A stretch of DNA of 64,000 nucleotides from Cylindrospermopsis curvispora GIHE-G1 (lineage in GTDB: Bacteria > Cyanobacteriota > Cyanobacteriia > Cyanobacteriales > Nostocaceae), in assembly GCF_014489415.1 (NCBI RefSeq), contig NZ_CP060822.1:2961501-3025500 (forward strand). The letters run 5' to 3'. A program made the position numbers and the translations under genes. The notes below the pieces were generated by a model. It searched no databases. It saw nothing but the letters and a program-made list of their open reading frames with translations, and had not been told where the DNA came from. This document shows, piece by piece, positions 48,604-56,720 of this stretch; position 1 is the first letter of the stretch; every line of letters starts with the position of its first letter.

Positions 48604-50133
48604 ATGAACCATAAGTTAATACAAATGAAAAAAAGCATTTTTCAATTTTGCTTTTCCTTAACAAGACTGGCTATTATTCTAACAATAGCCTTTTATATTA
48701 GTGCTTGTACTGATAAGGCGGGAGGTCAAGATGTAGTTATTGAACCAGAAAAACCAGTAGTTGAAATTCCCCAAACACCACGACAGTTCTCTGAGGTGTC
48801 CCCACCACCAGTTATTCAAGAGCTAGAATCTGATTTAGAACCTTATCAACCACAGGTATTAATAGTTAATCCTATCTTTGATCAGGTTATAGAAGAGAAC
48901 TCTGTAGCAGTGCGTTTCCAGGTGAGGGATTTACCAATTTTTAAGCATCCTCAACTTCAACTTGGTCCACATTTACACGTGATTCTTGATAATCAACCTT
49001 ACATACCAGTTTACGATGTAAAGGTTCCATTAGTGCTTAAAGATTTATCTGCTGGTACACATACACTCAGAGTTTTTGCATCTCGTCCTTGGCACGAAAG
49101 TTTTAAGAATGAGGGAGCTTATGCACAGACAACTTTCCATGTATTAACAAAAAGTAGCGATAATAATCCTGACCCCAATCTACCTCTACTCACTTACAGT
49201 CGTCCCACTGGTAATTATGGTGCGGAGCCAATCATGTTAGATTTTTATCTTGAGAATGCACCTTTACATACGGATGCGCAAGAAAATCTTGAAGGTGAGG
49301 AAAGTAATGTAGGTAGTAATATAGGTAATTGGCGGATTCGTTGCACCATCAATGGTGAAAGTTTTGTTTTAGACAATTGGGAGACAATTTACCTCAAAGG
49401 ATTTAAACCCGGTAAAAACTGGGTAGAACTGGAATTTTTGGACAATGAAGGTAATCCTGTTAAGAACGTATTTAACAGCACGGTAAGAATGATTGATTAT
49501 CAACCCGGTGGTCAGGATACTCTATCGAAAATCGTGAGGGGAGAGGTTACTGCTCAACAAGTAAGAGGGATTGTAGACCAAAATTATGTGGTCGAGACTC
49601 CTGTTTCTCCCCCTCCATCAGTTGGGACGACTCCTGAAATCACACCGGAAGCGGTAGGGCCAAAACCAACTCCCGAACTTCCTGTTTCTCCCCCTCCATC
49701 AGTTGGGACGACTCCTGAAATCACACCGGAAGCGGTAGGGCCAAAACCAACTCCCGAACTTCCTGTTTCTCCCCCTCCATCAGTTGGGACGACTCCTGAG
49801 ATCACACCAGAAGCGGTAGGGCCAAAACCAACTCCCGAACTTCCCGTTTCTCCCCCTTCATCAGTTGGGAAGACTCCTGAGATCACACCAGAAGCGGTAG
49901 GGCCAAAACCAACTCCCGAACTTCCCGTTTCTCCCCCTTCATCAGTTGGGAAGACTCCTGAGATCACACCGGAAGCGGTAGGGCCAAAACCAACTCCCGA
50001 ACTTCCCGTTTCTCCCCCTCCATCAGTTGGGAAGACTCCTGAGATCACACCAGAAGCGGTAGGGCCAAAACCAACTCCCGAACTTCCCGTTTCTCCCCCT
50101 CCATTAATGGAAACATCACAATTAACCAAATAA
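48604..50133 (+). CDS. Lipoprotein with Pro-rich tandem-repeat tail
   Basis: About 509 residues from MNHKLIQMKKSIFQF; AGGTGA 5 nt before supports this start, and MKKSIFQF 21 bp later is an alternative. The signal ends in the lipobox YISAC, so the mature protein should be lipid-anchored at Cys. The middle (about 80-320) contains two beta-rich regions, e.g. LQLGPHLHVILDNQPYIPVY and GTHTLRVFASRPWHESFKNE, that recall cyanobacterial lipoproteins of unknown role. The tail is six copies of a 27-residue repeat (PPPSVGTTPEITPEAVGPKP core) plus a partial seventh, a likely extended periplasmic spacer. Its last 12 bp overlap the end of glsA on the other strand. Confidence 0.7.
   Translation: MNHKLIQMKKSIFQFCFSLTRLAIILTIAFYISACTDKAGGQDVVIEPEKPVVEIPQTPRQFSEVSPPPVIQELESDLEPYQPQVLIVNPIFDQVIEENSVAVRFQVRDLPIFKHPQLQLGPHLHVILDNQPYIPVYDVKVPLVLKDLSAGTHTLRVFASRPWHESFKNEGAYAQTTFHVLTKSSDNNPDPNLPLLTYSRPTGNYGAEPIMLDFYLENAPLHTDAQENLEGEESNVGSNIGNWRIRCTINGESFVLDNWETIYLKGFKPGKNWVELEFLDNEGNPVKNVFNSTVRMIDYQPGGQDTLSKIVRGEVTAQQVRGIVDQNYVVETPVSPPPSVGTTPEITPEAVGPKPTPELPVSPPPSVGTTPEITPEAVGPKPTPELPVSPPPSVGTTPEITPEAVGPKPTPELPVSPPSSVGKTPEITPEAVGPKPTPELPVSPPSSVGKTPEITPEAVGPKPTPELPVSPPPSVGKTPEITPEAVGPKPTPELPVSPPPLMETSQLTK
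49603..50088 (+). repeat. Six 81-bp coding repeats
   Basis: Units start GTTTCTCCCCCT at 49603, 49684, 49765, 49846, 49927 and 50008, with a partial unit to 50133. Variants are Thr/Lys (GTTPE or GKTPE) and Pro/Ser (PPPS or PPSS), grouped as TTT-KKK along the array, which suggests block duplication. All units are in frame. Confidence 0.95.
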
Positions 50134-51126
50134 GGTCTCAATAAACCTTAATCCTGCTATAGAATTACCAGTTAAATTTATAGCAGGACTATAAATAGCG
50201 ATCGCACCTTGGTCAGGTATTACTGTCAAAAGTGCCCCACTAATACCTGATTTCATAGGTAAACCAATTTTTTGAGCATAGTGAGGAGAAGACTCATAAA
50301 GTCCACAACTTAACATGACGTGATTCACCAATAGACGATGCTGGGGAGCGATTAAACCGGTTTCGTGAGCCAATAATTTTCCCAACTTACCCACATCCAT
50401 TACTGTTCCGGAAATACAGCATATTTCCTCATAGATATCCAGAGCAGATTCAATATTTTCAATATATCCATTTTCATACAGAATCCGTGCGATCGCCAAA
50501 TTGAGAGGGGATCGGGTAGATCGGACAGAATTCAACATATCCACATCTAAATATAGTTGAGTATCTGCCAATATATTTAACCACTCAATAAAAGATTGGG
50601 ATAGAAAAATTCCTGTATAATTACTACTATTACTTACCTGACTTATACTATTTAATTTATGAGCCACAGTAATGGCACCACTATTAATCATAGGGTTGCG
50701 GGGGTGTCCATTATCTGAAATTAGCTGTTCTAAGGAATTAAAAGCCATTGATGAAGGGGATGTACCCACAGATTGAAGAACCTGCTCCTCACCCAAATGT
50801 TCAAGGAGATATAAAAAGCTAAAAGGTTTAATAACACTCATTAAAGGGAAACGAATAGTATAATCTCCCAGACTATAATGAGTATTGGGTTTAGAATAGA
50901 TATAAACAGCAAACAATAGAGGATTAATACTAGCCAATAGAGGTATACGCTGAAGAACTTGACCTTGAGAGATATTAGTTTGGGATTGTGCCATCCAGAG
51001 GGACAAGTCATCAACCGACAAATTATCAAAATTGATATGTTTCAAGGGACTAGATAATAACAGGTCACCAGAATTATACAAGGAGTAGAGATAAGAGTTG
51101 AAAGAAAAGTTCAGGATTAACACCAC
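50122..51126 (-). CDS. glsA: Glutaminase
   Basis: 334 residues, serine-dependent beta-lactamase-like glutaminase that converts glutamine to glutamate and ammonia. The catalytic S-x-x-K is in FPLMSVIKPFSFLYLLEHLG, and further family blocks are SDNGHPRNPMINSGAI (substrate Asn), ARILYENGYI and MKSGISGALLTVIPDQGAIA. The N-terminal 35 residues are unusual, and the start is a GTG at 51126; a later start is possible. It converges on the lipoprotein gene with a 12-bp overlap of stop regions. Confidence 0.88.
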   Translation of the reverse strand: MVLILNFSFNSYLYSLYNSGDLLLSSPLKHINFDNLSVDDLSLWMAQSQTNISQGQVLQRIPLLASINPLLFAVYIYSKPNTHYSLGDYTIRFPLMSVIKPFSFLYLLEHLGEEQVLQSVGTSPSSMAFNSLEQLISDNGHPRNPMINSGAITVAHKLNSISQVSNSSNYTGIFLSQSFIEWLNILADTQLYLDVDMLNSVRSTRSPLNLAIARILYENGYIENIESALDIYEEICCISGTVMDVGKLGKLLAHETGLIAPQHRLLVNHVMLSCGLYESSPHYAQKIGLPMKSGISGALLTVIPDQGAIAIYSPAINLTGNSIAGLRFIETLFG

Positions 51127-51364
51127 CTGCTAGAATAATCTGTTATTTATTGTCTTATTCCCCTAGCCTTCCAAGATAAATCTACAGGATAAATACACAA
51201 GAAAAATTGCTCAATTTGATAGAGAATTCAATTGACAGTCACCAGGGGATATGAAAAAAATCTGGAGTTTTAGCAACTTAGCAATAGAGCGAGGTAAAAC
51301 TGTGGATAGGAACTGGTAATTGATAACTGATAATTGACAACACAACCACACAAATAAAGAAACT

Positions 51365-52351
51365 ATGCAAAAAGTTCCCGTATCATTATGGACACTATTG
51401 GTGGGAATGATAATTTCTCCTATTAGTATATGGATAGGACAAAATCATCATTTGTTACCCATACAAGCTTCAGCCCAAGCGCCCTTGGTAGACAATTTTT
51501 TTAATGTCATGTTTACCATTGCAGTAGCTCTATTTTTAATAGTCGAAGGAACCATAGTAATCTTCTTATTTGTGTATCGTCGTCGTGGGGGAGATGCTAG
51601 TGATGGTATACCCATAGAAGGCAATTTAGCCTTAGAGATTTTTTGGACTGCCATACCCACAGTAATTGTAATTGGTTTAGGTATTTACAGCGTCAATATC
51701 TATAATCAAATGGGAGGTTTAGAACCAGGTACTCATCCCCATCATATGGCCCATGTTTCAGGTACAGCAATAGCAGCTACCATGGATAATGAAAGTAAAT
51801 CTTCCAGTAATTCCCTTCACACACCCCCTGCTAATATTGGGATTGGTGCAAGTCCTGAAACTCAAAACAAACCAGCAGATTTGGTAGTTAATGTTCAAGG
51901 AATGCAATTTGCATGGTTATTTAACTATCCTGAAACTGACATAAATGCAGGAGAATTACATATTCCTGTGGGTGCAGACGTACAGTTAAACCTGTCCGCA
52001 ACAGATGTAATTCACTCATTTTGGGTTCCCCAATTTCGTCTCAAGCAAGATGCGATTCCTGGTGTACCAACCGAACTAAGATTTGTAGCAACAAAACCGG
52101 GAACCTATCCTATAGTTTGCACGGAATTATGTGGTGGTTATCATGGTTCCATGCGCAGCCAAGTAATAGTTCACAGTCAGGAAGACTTTAATCATTGGTT
52201 AACAGAAAATCAGGTGGCGCAACAAAATTCCCCCCAAATATTAGCTGTTAACCCTGGTCATGTATCTCCCACGGAATTTCTAGCGCCCTATGTTCAGAAT
52301 ATGGGTATAAATTCCGCAATCATTCCTTCATTTAAGACCATCACCAAATAA
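51365..52351 (+). CDS. ctaC: Cytochrome c oxidase subunit II
   Basis: 328 residues. A signal-anchor (about 8-30) and a second helix (about 48-75, TIAVALFLIVEGTIVIFLFV) precede the periplasmic cupredoxin domain. CuA ligands are visible: DVIHSFWVPQF and TELCGGYHGSMRSQV with C-x3-C, H and M. A 40-residue insert (HMAHVSGTAIAATMDNESKS) between helix 2 and the domain is larger than in many bacteria. First gene of the ctaC-ctaD-ctaE operon (25 bp before ctaD). The oxidase reduces oxygen at the end of respiration in thylakoid and plasma membranes. Upstream gap 51127-51364 shows no gene. Confidence 0.96.
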   Translation: MQKVPVSLWTLLVGMIISPISIWIGQNHHLLPIQASAQAPLVDNFFNVMFTIAVALFLIVEGTIVIFLFVYRRRGGDASDGIPIEGNLALEIFWTAIPTVIVIGLGIYSVNIYNQMGGLEPGTHPHHMAHVSGTAIAATMDNESKSSSNSLHTPPANIGIGASPETQNKPADLVVNVQGMQFAWLFNYPETDINAGELHIPVGADVQLNLSATDVIHSFWVPQFRLKQDAIPGVPTELRFVATKPGTYPIVCTELCGGYHGSMRSQVIVHSQEDFNHWLTENQVAQQNSPQILAVNPGHVSPTEFLAPYVQNMGINSAIIPSFKTITK

Positions 52352-52376
52352 CCAAAACTCAAAACTTACAATTCCC

Positions 52377-54044
52377 ATGACTTCCAGCGAATTTTTTCCC
52401 AAAATACCAACAAATCCACCAGATCAAAGTCAACAAAAAACTCTTCTGGTATCCCACACCTCACATCAAGAACCTTGGAAATTTAAAGACTATTTTACTT
52501 TTAATACTGATCATAAAGTCATCGGTATTCAATATTTAGTCACCGCCTTTTTCTTCTATTTAATAGGTGGGTTAATGGCAGTTGCCATCCGCACAGAATT
52601 AGCCACACCCGACGCTGATTTCATTGACCCCAATCTGTATAACGCCTTCATGACTAATCACGGAACAATCATGATATTTCTTTGGATTGTTCCCAGCGCC
52701 ATTGGGGGATTTGGTAATTATTTAGTACCCTTAATGGTGGGTGCTAGAGACATGGCATTTCCTAAATTAAATGCCATTGCTTTTTGGTTAAATCCCCCCG
52801 CAGGTTTGCTATTATTAGCTAGTTTCCTTTTTGGTGGTTCTCAATCCGGTTGGACCGCCTATCCACCTCTAAGTTTAATTACCGCCCCCATCGCTCAAAG
52901 TCTCTGGATTTTAGCAATTGTTTTAGTAGGAACTTCCTCAATTTTGGGTTCAATTAACTTTGTCATCACAATTTTGATGATGAAAGTTCCCAGCATGAAA
53001 TGGGATCAAGTGCCCCTATTTTGTTGGGCAATTTTAGCAACTTCTATTCTGGCACTTTTATCCACCCCCGTGTTAGCAGCAGGCTTAGTTTTGCTACTAT
53101 TTGACATTAATTTCGGTACCTCATTTTTTAAACCTGATGCTGGTGGTAACGTGATTATTTACCAACATCTATTTTGGTTTTATTCCCATCCAGCAGTTTA
53201 TTTAATGATTCTGCCAATTTTTGGCATTATGTCAGAAGTTATTCCTACCCATGCGCGCAAACCAATTTTTGGATATAAGGCGATCGCCTATTCTAGTGTT
53301 GCTATTTGTGTGGTAGGTTTATTTGTGTGGGTTCACCACATGTTTACCAGTGGTACTCCTGGTTGGATGCGCATGTTTTTCACTATTTCCACACTAATAG
53401 TTGCTGTTCCCACAGGGGTAAAAATATTTGGTTGGGTGGCAACTCTTTGGGGTGGTAAAATCCGATTTACCAGTGCAATGTTGTTTGCAATTGGTTTATT
53501 ATCAATGTTTGTTATGGGTGGTTTAAGTGGCGTAACTATGGGAACTGCTCCCTTTGACGTTCACGTTCATGATACCTATTATGTGGTTGCCCATTTTCAC
53601 TATGTTTTATTTGGTGGTTCTGTTTTTGGCATTTACTCTGGTATCTATCATTGGTTTCCCAAAATCACCGGTAAAATCATGAATGAAACTTGGGGTAAAA
53701 TCCACTTTATTCTGACTTTTATTGGTACTAACCTAACATTTTTACCAATGCACGAACTGGGATTACAAGGGATGCCAAGACGAGTGGCTATGTATGACCC
53801 ACAATTTATTAGTTTGAACCAGATTTGTACAGTGGGAGCATTCATTTTAGCCATTTCTGTTATTCCCTTTGCTTATAATGCGATTAATAGTTGGTTCAAT
53901 GGTGAGTCAGCAGGTGATAATCCCTGGAAGAGTTTAACCCTAGAATGGACTACTAGTTCTCCCCCGATTATTGAAAATTGGGAAGTTTTACCTGTGGTTA
54001 CCCATGGACCTTATGACTATGGACATCAACAAGATGAGGTCTAG
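52377..54044 (+). CDS. ctaD: Cytochrome c oxidase subunit I
   Basis: 555 residues with 12 helices; houses heme a, heme a3 and CuB. Ligands are in NHGTIMIFLWIVPSAIGGFG (heme a His), FWFYSHPAVYLMILP (CuB His cross-linked to Tyr), VWVHHMFTSG (two CuB His) and DTYYVVAHFHYVLFGG (a3 and a His). EV-less K-channel and D-channel details were not examined. It sits 25 bp after ctaC and 31 bp before ctaE. Confidence 0.97.
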   Translation: MTSSEFFPKIPTNPPDQSQQKTLLVSHTSHQEPWKFKDYFTFNTDHKVIGIQYLVTAFFFYLIGGLMAVAIRTELATPDADFIDPNLYNAFMTNHGTIMIFLWIVPSAIGGFGNYLVPLMVGARDMAFPKLNAIAFWLNPPAGLLLLASFLFGGSQSGWTAYPPLSLITAPIAQSLWILAIVLVGTSSILGSINFVITILMMKVPSMKWDQVPLFCWAILATSILALLSTPVLAAGLVLLLFDINFGTSFFKPDAGGNVIIYQHLFWFYSHPAVYLMILPIFGIMSEVIPTHARKPIFGYKAIAYSSVAICVVGLFVWVHHMFTSGTPGWMRMFFTISTLIVAVPTGVKIFGWVATLWGGKIRFTSAMLFAIGLLSMFVMGGLSGVTMGTAPFDVHVHDTYYVVAHFHYVLFGGSVFGIYSGIYHWFPKITGKIMNETWGKIHFILTFIGTNLTFLPMHELGLQGMPRRVAMYDPQFISLNQICTVGAFILAISVIPFAYNAINSWFNGESAGDNPWKSLTLEWTTSSPPIIENWEVLPVVTHGPYDYGHQQDEV

Positions 54045-54075
54045 CAAAAATTAACCCCTCAAAAAGAAAAACACC

Positions 54076-54672
54076 ATGACAGCAATTACGACTGACAAAC
54101 ATCTCTCAGGTGACCATCACGAACATCCGGATTTGCGGGTTTGGGGATTATTAACTTTCTTGGTTTCTGAATCCTTAATGTTTGGTGGATTTTTTGCTAC
54201 CTATTTATTTTTTAAAGGTACTACCCCAGTTTGGCCTCCAGAGGGGACAGATGTGGAATTGCTTATCCCTACCATTAACACCATAATTCTAGTATCTAGC
54301 AGTTTTGTTATTCATCTAGGTGATGCAGCAATTAAAAGAAATCGTGTGGGGTGGATGCGATTTTGGTATTTTATTACGGCCATCATGGGTGCTGTATTTT
54401 TAGTGGGACAGATTTATGAATACATGAATCTGGGGTATGGGTTAACTAGCAATGTTTTCGCCAATTGTTTTTATTTAATGACTGGTTTTCACGGATTGCA
54501 TGTTTTTGTGGGATTGCTATTAATTTTGGGTGTTTTATGGCGTTCTCTCAAACGTAATCATTATTCTGCTATTAAACATACGGGAATCGAAATGGCAGAA
54601 ATTTATTGGCACTTTGTCGATATCATTTGGATTATTTTGTTTACCTTGGTTTATCTCATGAATGCTTTTTGA
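54076..54672 (+). CDS. ctaE: Cytochrome c oxidase subunit III
   Basis: 198 residues, five-helix cyanobacterial form (lacks the first two helices of the seven-helix type). Typical blocks are RVWGLLTFLVSESLMFGGFF, GFHGLHVFVGLLLILGVLW and EIYWHFVDIIWIILFTLVYL. It completes the aa3 oxidase operon. After the stop lies a 140-bp gap with a short dispersed repeat at 54720. Confidence 0.96.
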   Translation: MTAITTDKHLSGDHHEHPDLRVWGLLTFLVSESLMFGGFFATYLFFKGTTPVWPPEGTDVELLIPTINTIILVSSSFVIHLGDAAIKRNRVGWMRFWYFITAIMGAVFLVGQIYEYMNLGYGLTSNVFANCFYLMTGFHGLHVFVGLLLILGVLWRSLKRNHYSAIKHTGIEMAEIYWHFVDIIWIILFTLVYLMNAF

Positions 54673-54719
54673 GCTGCTAATTGATAAAAGGGAATAGGTA
54701 ATTAGGTAACTAAGTGAGT

Positions 54720-54767
54720 GGGTGGAATTAAATATAAGATGAACAAATAATTGTGCATCTCTACTTA
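54720..54767. repeat. Short dispersed repeat, copy 1 of a flanking pair
   Basis: GGTGGAATTAAATATAAGAT then GAACAAATAATTGTGCATC...CTACTTA recurs in the same orientation at 55306-55353, so the pair brackets the small gene 54813-55304. Partial relatives lie at 17645-17665 and 37628-37716. It probably is a small multiplied intergenic element. Confidence 0.85.
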
Positions 54768-54812
54768 CCTATTTCCTTTGAGTTTCAAGTCCAGTAGATT
54801 AAGTAATTAGAT

Positions 54813-55304
54813 ATGAATATCAATTGTGACCAGTTTTCCTGGTTTGACGCTTCTGCTGAAGTTAAAGAACTATTAGTCTTAGCTACTAAAACATGGGAAA
54901 ATCCAGAAGAGTCTCTTAAATATATGGAGCAAGCTCTAGCTGAAACTAAGGAGAATAACCATATGGACGTTTTGGTAGCAGCTTATCGTTATTTTTATTA
55001 TCAAAATAATTATGCTCTAGCGGAAAAAACAGCGAACACCATAATTGCTAGAATCAGAAAAACTCACCAATTACCTGATAACTGGGAAGAACTTCGATCA
55101 GTTTTACTTGCAAGAAAGGATGAATCTCAAATTAGAATTTTTTTAAATGCTTATACTGCTCTGGGAATGATTTCAGCCAAGCTGGGAAAATTAGACCAGG
55201 CTAAAGCAATAATCAAAGAGATACAGAACATAAATGATAAAGAAGATTTTGGTGCTAATATTCTTTGGCAGATTTTAAACCCTTCATTGGAGGAGGATGG
55301 GTAA
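54813..55304 (+). CDS. Hypothetical TPR-like helical protein
   Basis: 163 residues, almost all helical. Two or three degenerate tetratricopeptide-like hairpins are visible (KYMEQALAETKENNHMDVLV; NAYTALGMISAKLGKLDQAK), so it likely mediates protein contacts. No enzyme motif is seen. It precedes a cupin gene and a nitrogenase-associated ArsC-like gene, suggesting a link to nitrogen fixation, but this is only context. It is bracketed by two copies of a 48-bp repeat, the second beginning at its stop codon. Confidence 0.65.
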   Translation: MNINCDQFSWFDASAEVKELLVLATKTWENPEESLKYMEQALAETKENNHMDVLVAAYRYFYYQNNYALAEKTANTIIARIRKTHQLPDNWEELRSVLLARKDESQIRIFLNAYTALGMISAKLGKLDQAKAIIKEIQNINDKEDFGANILWQILNPSLEEDG

Positions 55305-55305
55305 G

Positions 55306-55353
55306 TAGGTGGAATTAAATATAAGATGAACAAATAATTGTGCATCCCTACTT
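55306..55353. repeat. Short dispersed repeat, copy 2 of a flanking pair
   Basis: Near-identical to 54720-54767 (TAGGTGGAATTAAATATAAG start, CTACTTA end). It begins 2 bp after the stop of the TPR-like gene and ends 36 bp before the cupin gene. Confidence 0.85.
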
Positions 55354-55388
55354 AATTTTTGATGGACGTATTATGGAAGTATTAGGTT

Positions 55389-55994
55389 ATGCAAGGAAAA
55401 GATTGGTTCATCCCTGAGAGTGGAAAGCATGAACTATGTAAAGCTGCAAGAGAATGGGACTTATTAAGAGAAAATTATCGTTTTTATCGGTTTCTCACGG
55501 AAGTAGAAGATGTTCTCAATGATGTAGAAGAAGAGTCTGATTTTCTTCCTCACCTGAGAATGCTGGTCAGAAGACTAATAGTTAATTCCTATTGGGTAAA
55601 AAGTCGAGTTTTAAAACCACATTCTCCAACCGGAACATCAGTTTTGTTACTATATGATGAGTTGGGATTTCCTTTAACAGTACAGACTGTCACTTTCGCA
55701 CCAGGAATCACCTCCAATATCCATAACCATGGAACCTGGGGAATAGTCGCTATTTTACAAGGTCAGGAAAAAAACACATTTTGGCAACCTGATCCAGCAA
55801 ATCCCGATCGTATTCAACAGGTAGGATCTTTAGATTTATTTCCCGGTGATTTAATTAGTTTTACTTCCCAAACCATACATCAGGTCTATTCTGTGGGACC
55901 AGAACCAACTGTTACTTTTAACATTTATGGAGAAACCAATTCTCAAAACAGACGAGAATTTGACATAGTTAACCATACCAGCAAGAATTTTTAA
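55389..55994 (+). CDS. Cupin of cysteine-dioxygenase type
   Basis: 201 residues. The cupin core holds the metal site of cysteine-dioxygenase-like proteins: PGITSNIHNHGTWGIVAILQ (H-x-H and distal residue) and, later, DLISFTSQTIHQVYSVGP (third His). The first 80 residues are helical. Known relatives oxidise cysteine or other thiols with Fe(II); in diazotrophic cyanobacteria related cupins occur near nif genes, which fits the next gene. Substrate unknown. Gap 55995-56273 downstream shows no gene. Confidence 0.75.
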   Translation: MQGKDWFIPESGKHELCKAAREWDLLRENYRFYRFLTEVEDVLNDVEEESDFLPHLRMLVRRLIVNSYWVKSRVLKPHSPTGTSVLLLYDELGFPLTVQTVTFAPGITSNIHNHGTWGIVAILQGQEKNTFWQPDPANPDRIQQVGSLDLFPGDLISFTSQTIHQVYSVGPEPTVTFNIYGETNSQNRREFDIVNHTSKNF

Positions 55995-56273
55995 AAATAT
56001 AGTTCTGCACAAGGTTAATGGGTGATGAGCAGTGGATATCTGGCTACTATTATCTTTGGTAAATACTGTAGCAGAATTATGAATCAGAGATTATCATATT
56101 AAATAAGTAGTGGATAATGAGTAAGTAAAACCACAGGTAAAGTCAATAGTGGGAATATTCTCAACTATTAGAAAATATAGCTCGTGTGATTCTTTGTGAT
56201 TTTTAGATAGGTGAGTGCGTAGATCCGAGTAATAGTTATCAAGTAAACTCAGAATCAAGAGGAGAAAGTTGTT

Positions 56274-56720
56274 ATGGCTAGAGTGATTTTCTATGAAAAA
56301 CCTGGATGTAAAAATAATATCAGACAAAAGGTTTTACTAACAGCAGCAGGTCATCAGGTAATAGCATATAGCTTATTAACAGAACCATGGACGAAGGAAA
56401 GATTAAAATCCTTTTTCGGCGATCGCCCGGTAGTAGAATGGTTTAATAAAACAGCTCCTAGTGTGAGATCAGGAGAGGTAAATCCAGAAAATACTGATGG
56501 GGAAACTGCTCTGTTAATGATGCTGAAAGATCCTCTATTAATTCGCCGTCCCTTATTAGAAGTAGGTAATCAAAGAGAGGTAGGTTTTGATGTGGAAAAA
56601 ATCCACGCCTGGATTGGTTTGAACTCCACGGACGAGTCCTTACAGGTAATGACTGAAAGTCTCATGCAACAGGATTTGCAAGGGTGTGCTCACGATAAAA
56701 ACCACGAACATCATCATTAG
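56274..56720 (+). CDS. ArsC/Spx-like nitrogenase-associated protein
   Basis: 148 residues with a thioredoxin-like ArsC fold: VIFYEKPGCKNNIRQKVLLT with a single Cys at the active-site position, then TEPWTKERLKSFFGDRPVVE and the cis-Pro region DPLLIRRPLLEVGNQREVGF. It corresponds to the family called nitrogenase-associated protein, found in nif clusters; its function is not established. The His-rich tail (HDKNHEHHH) may bind metal. The gene converges with recN, sharing 4 bp at the stops (56717-56720). It implies that nif genes exist elsewhere in the genome. Confidence 0.8.
   Translation: MARVIFYEKPGCKNNIRQKVLLTAAGHQVIAYSLLTEPWTKERLKSFFGDRPVVEWFNKTAPSVRSGEVNPENTDGETALLMMLKDPLLIRRPLLEVGNQREVGFDVEKIHAWIGLNSTDESLQVMTESLMQQDLQGCAHDKNHEHHH

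Noticed and set aside
49584-50141. 185-codon minus-strand frame opposite the lipoprotein repeats
   Set aside because: Open only because the 81-bp repeat lacks stops in that frame; Gly/Ser/Thr-rich shadow.
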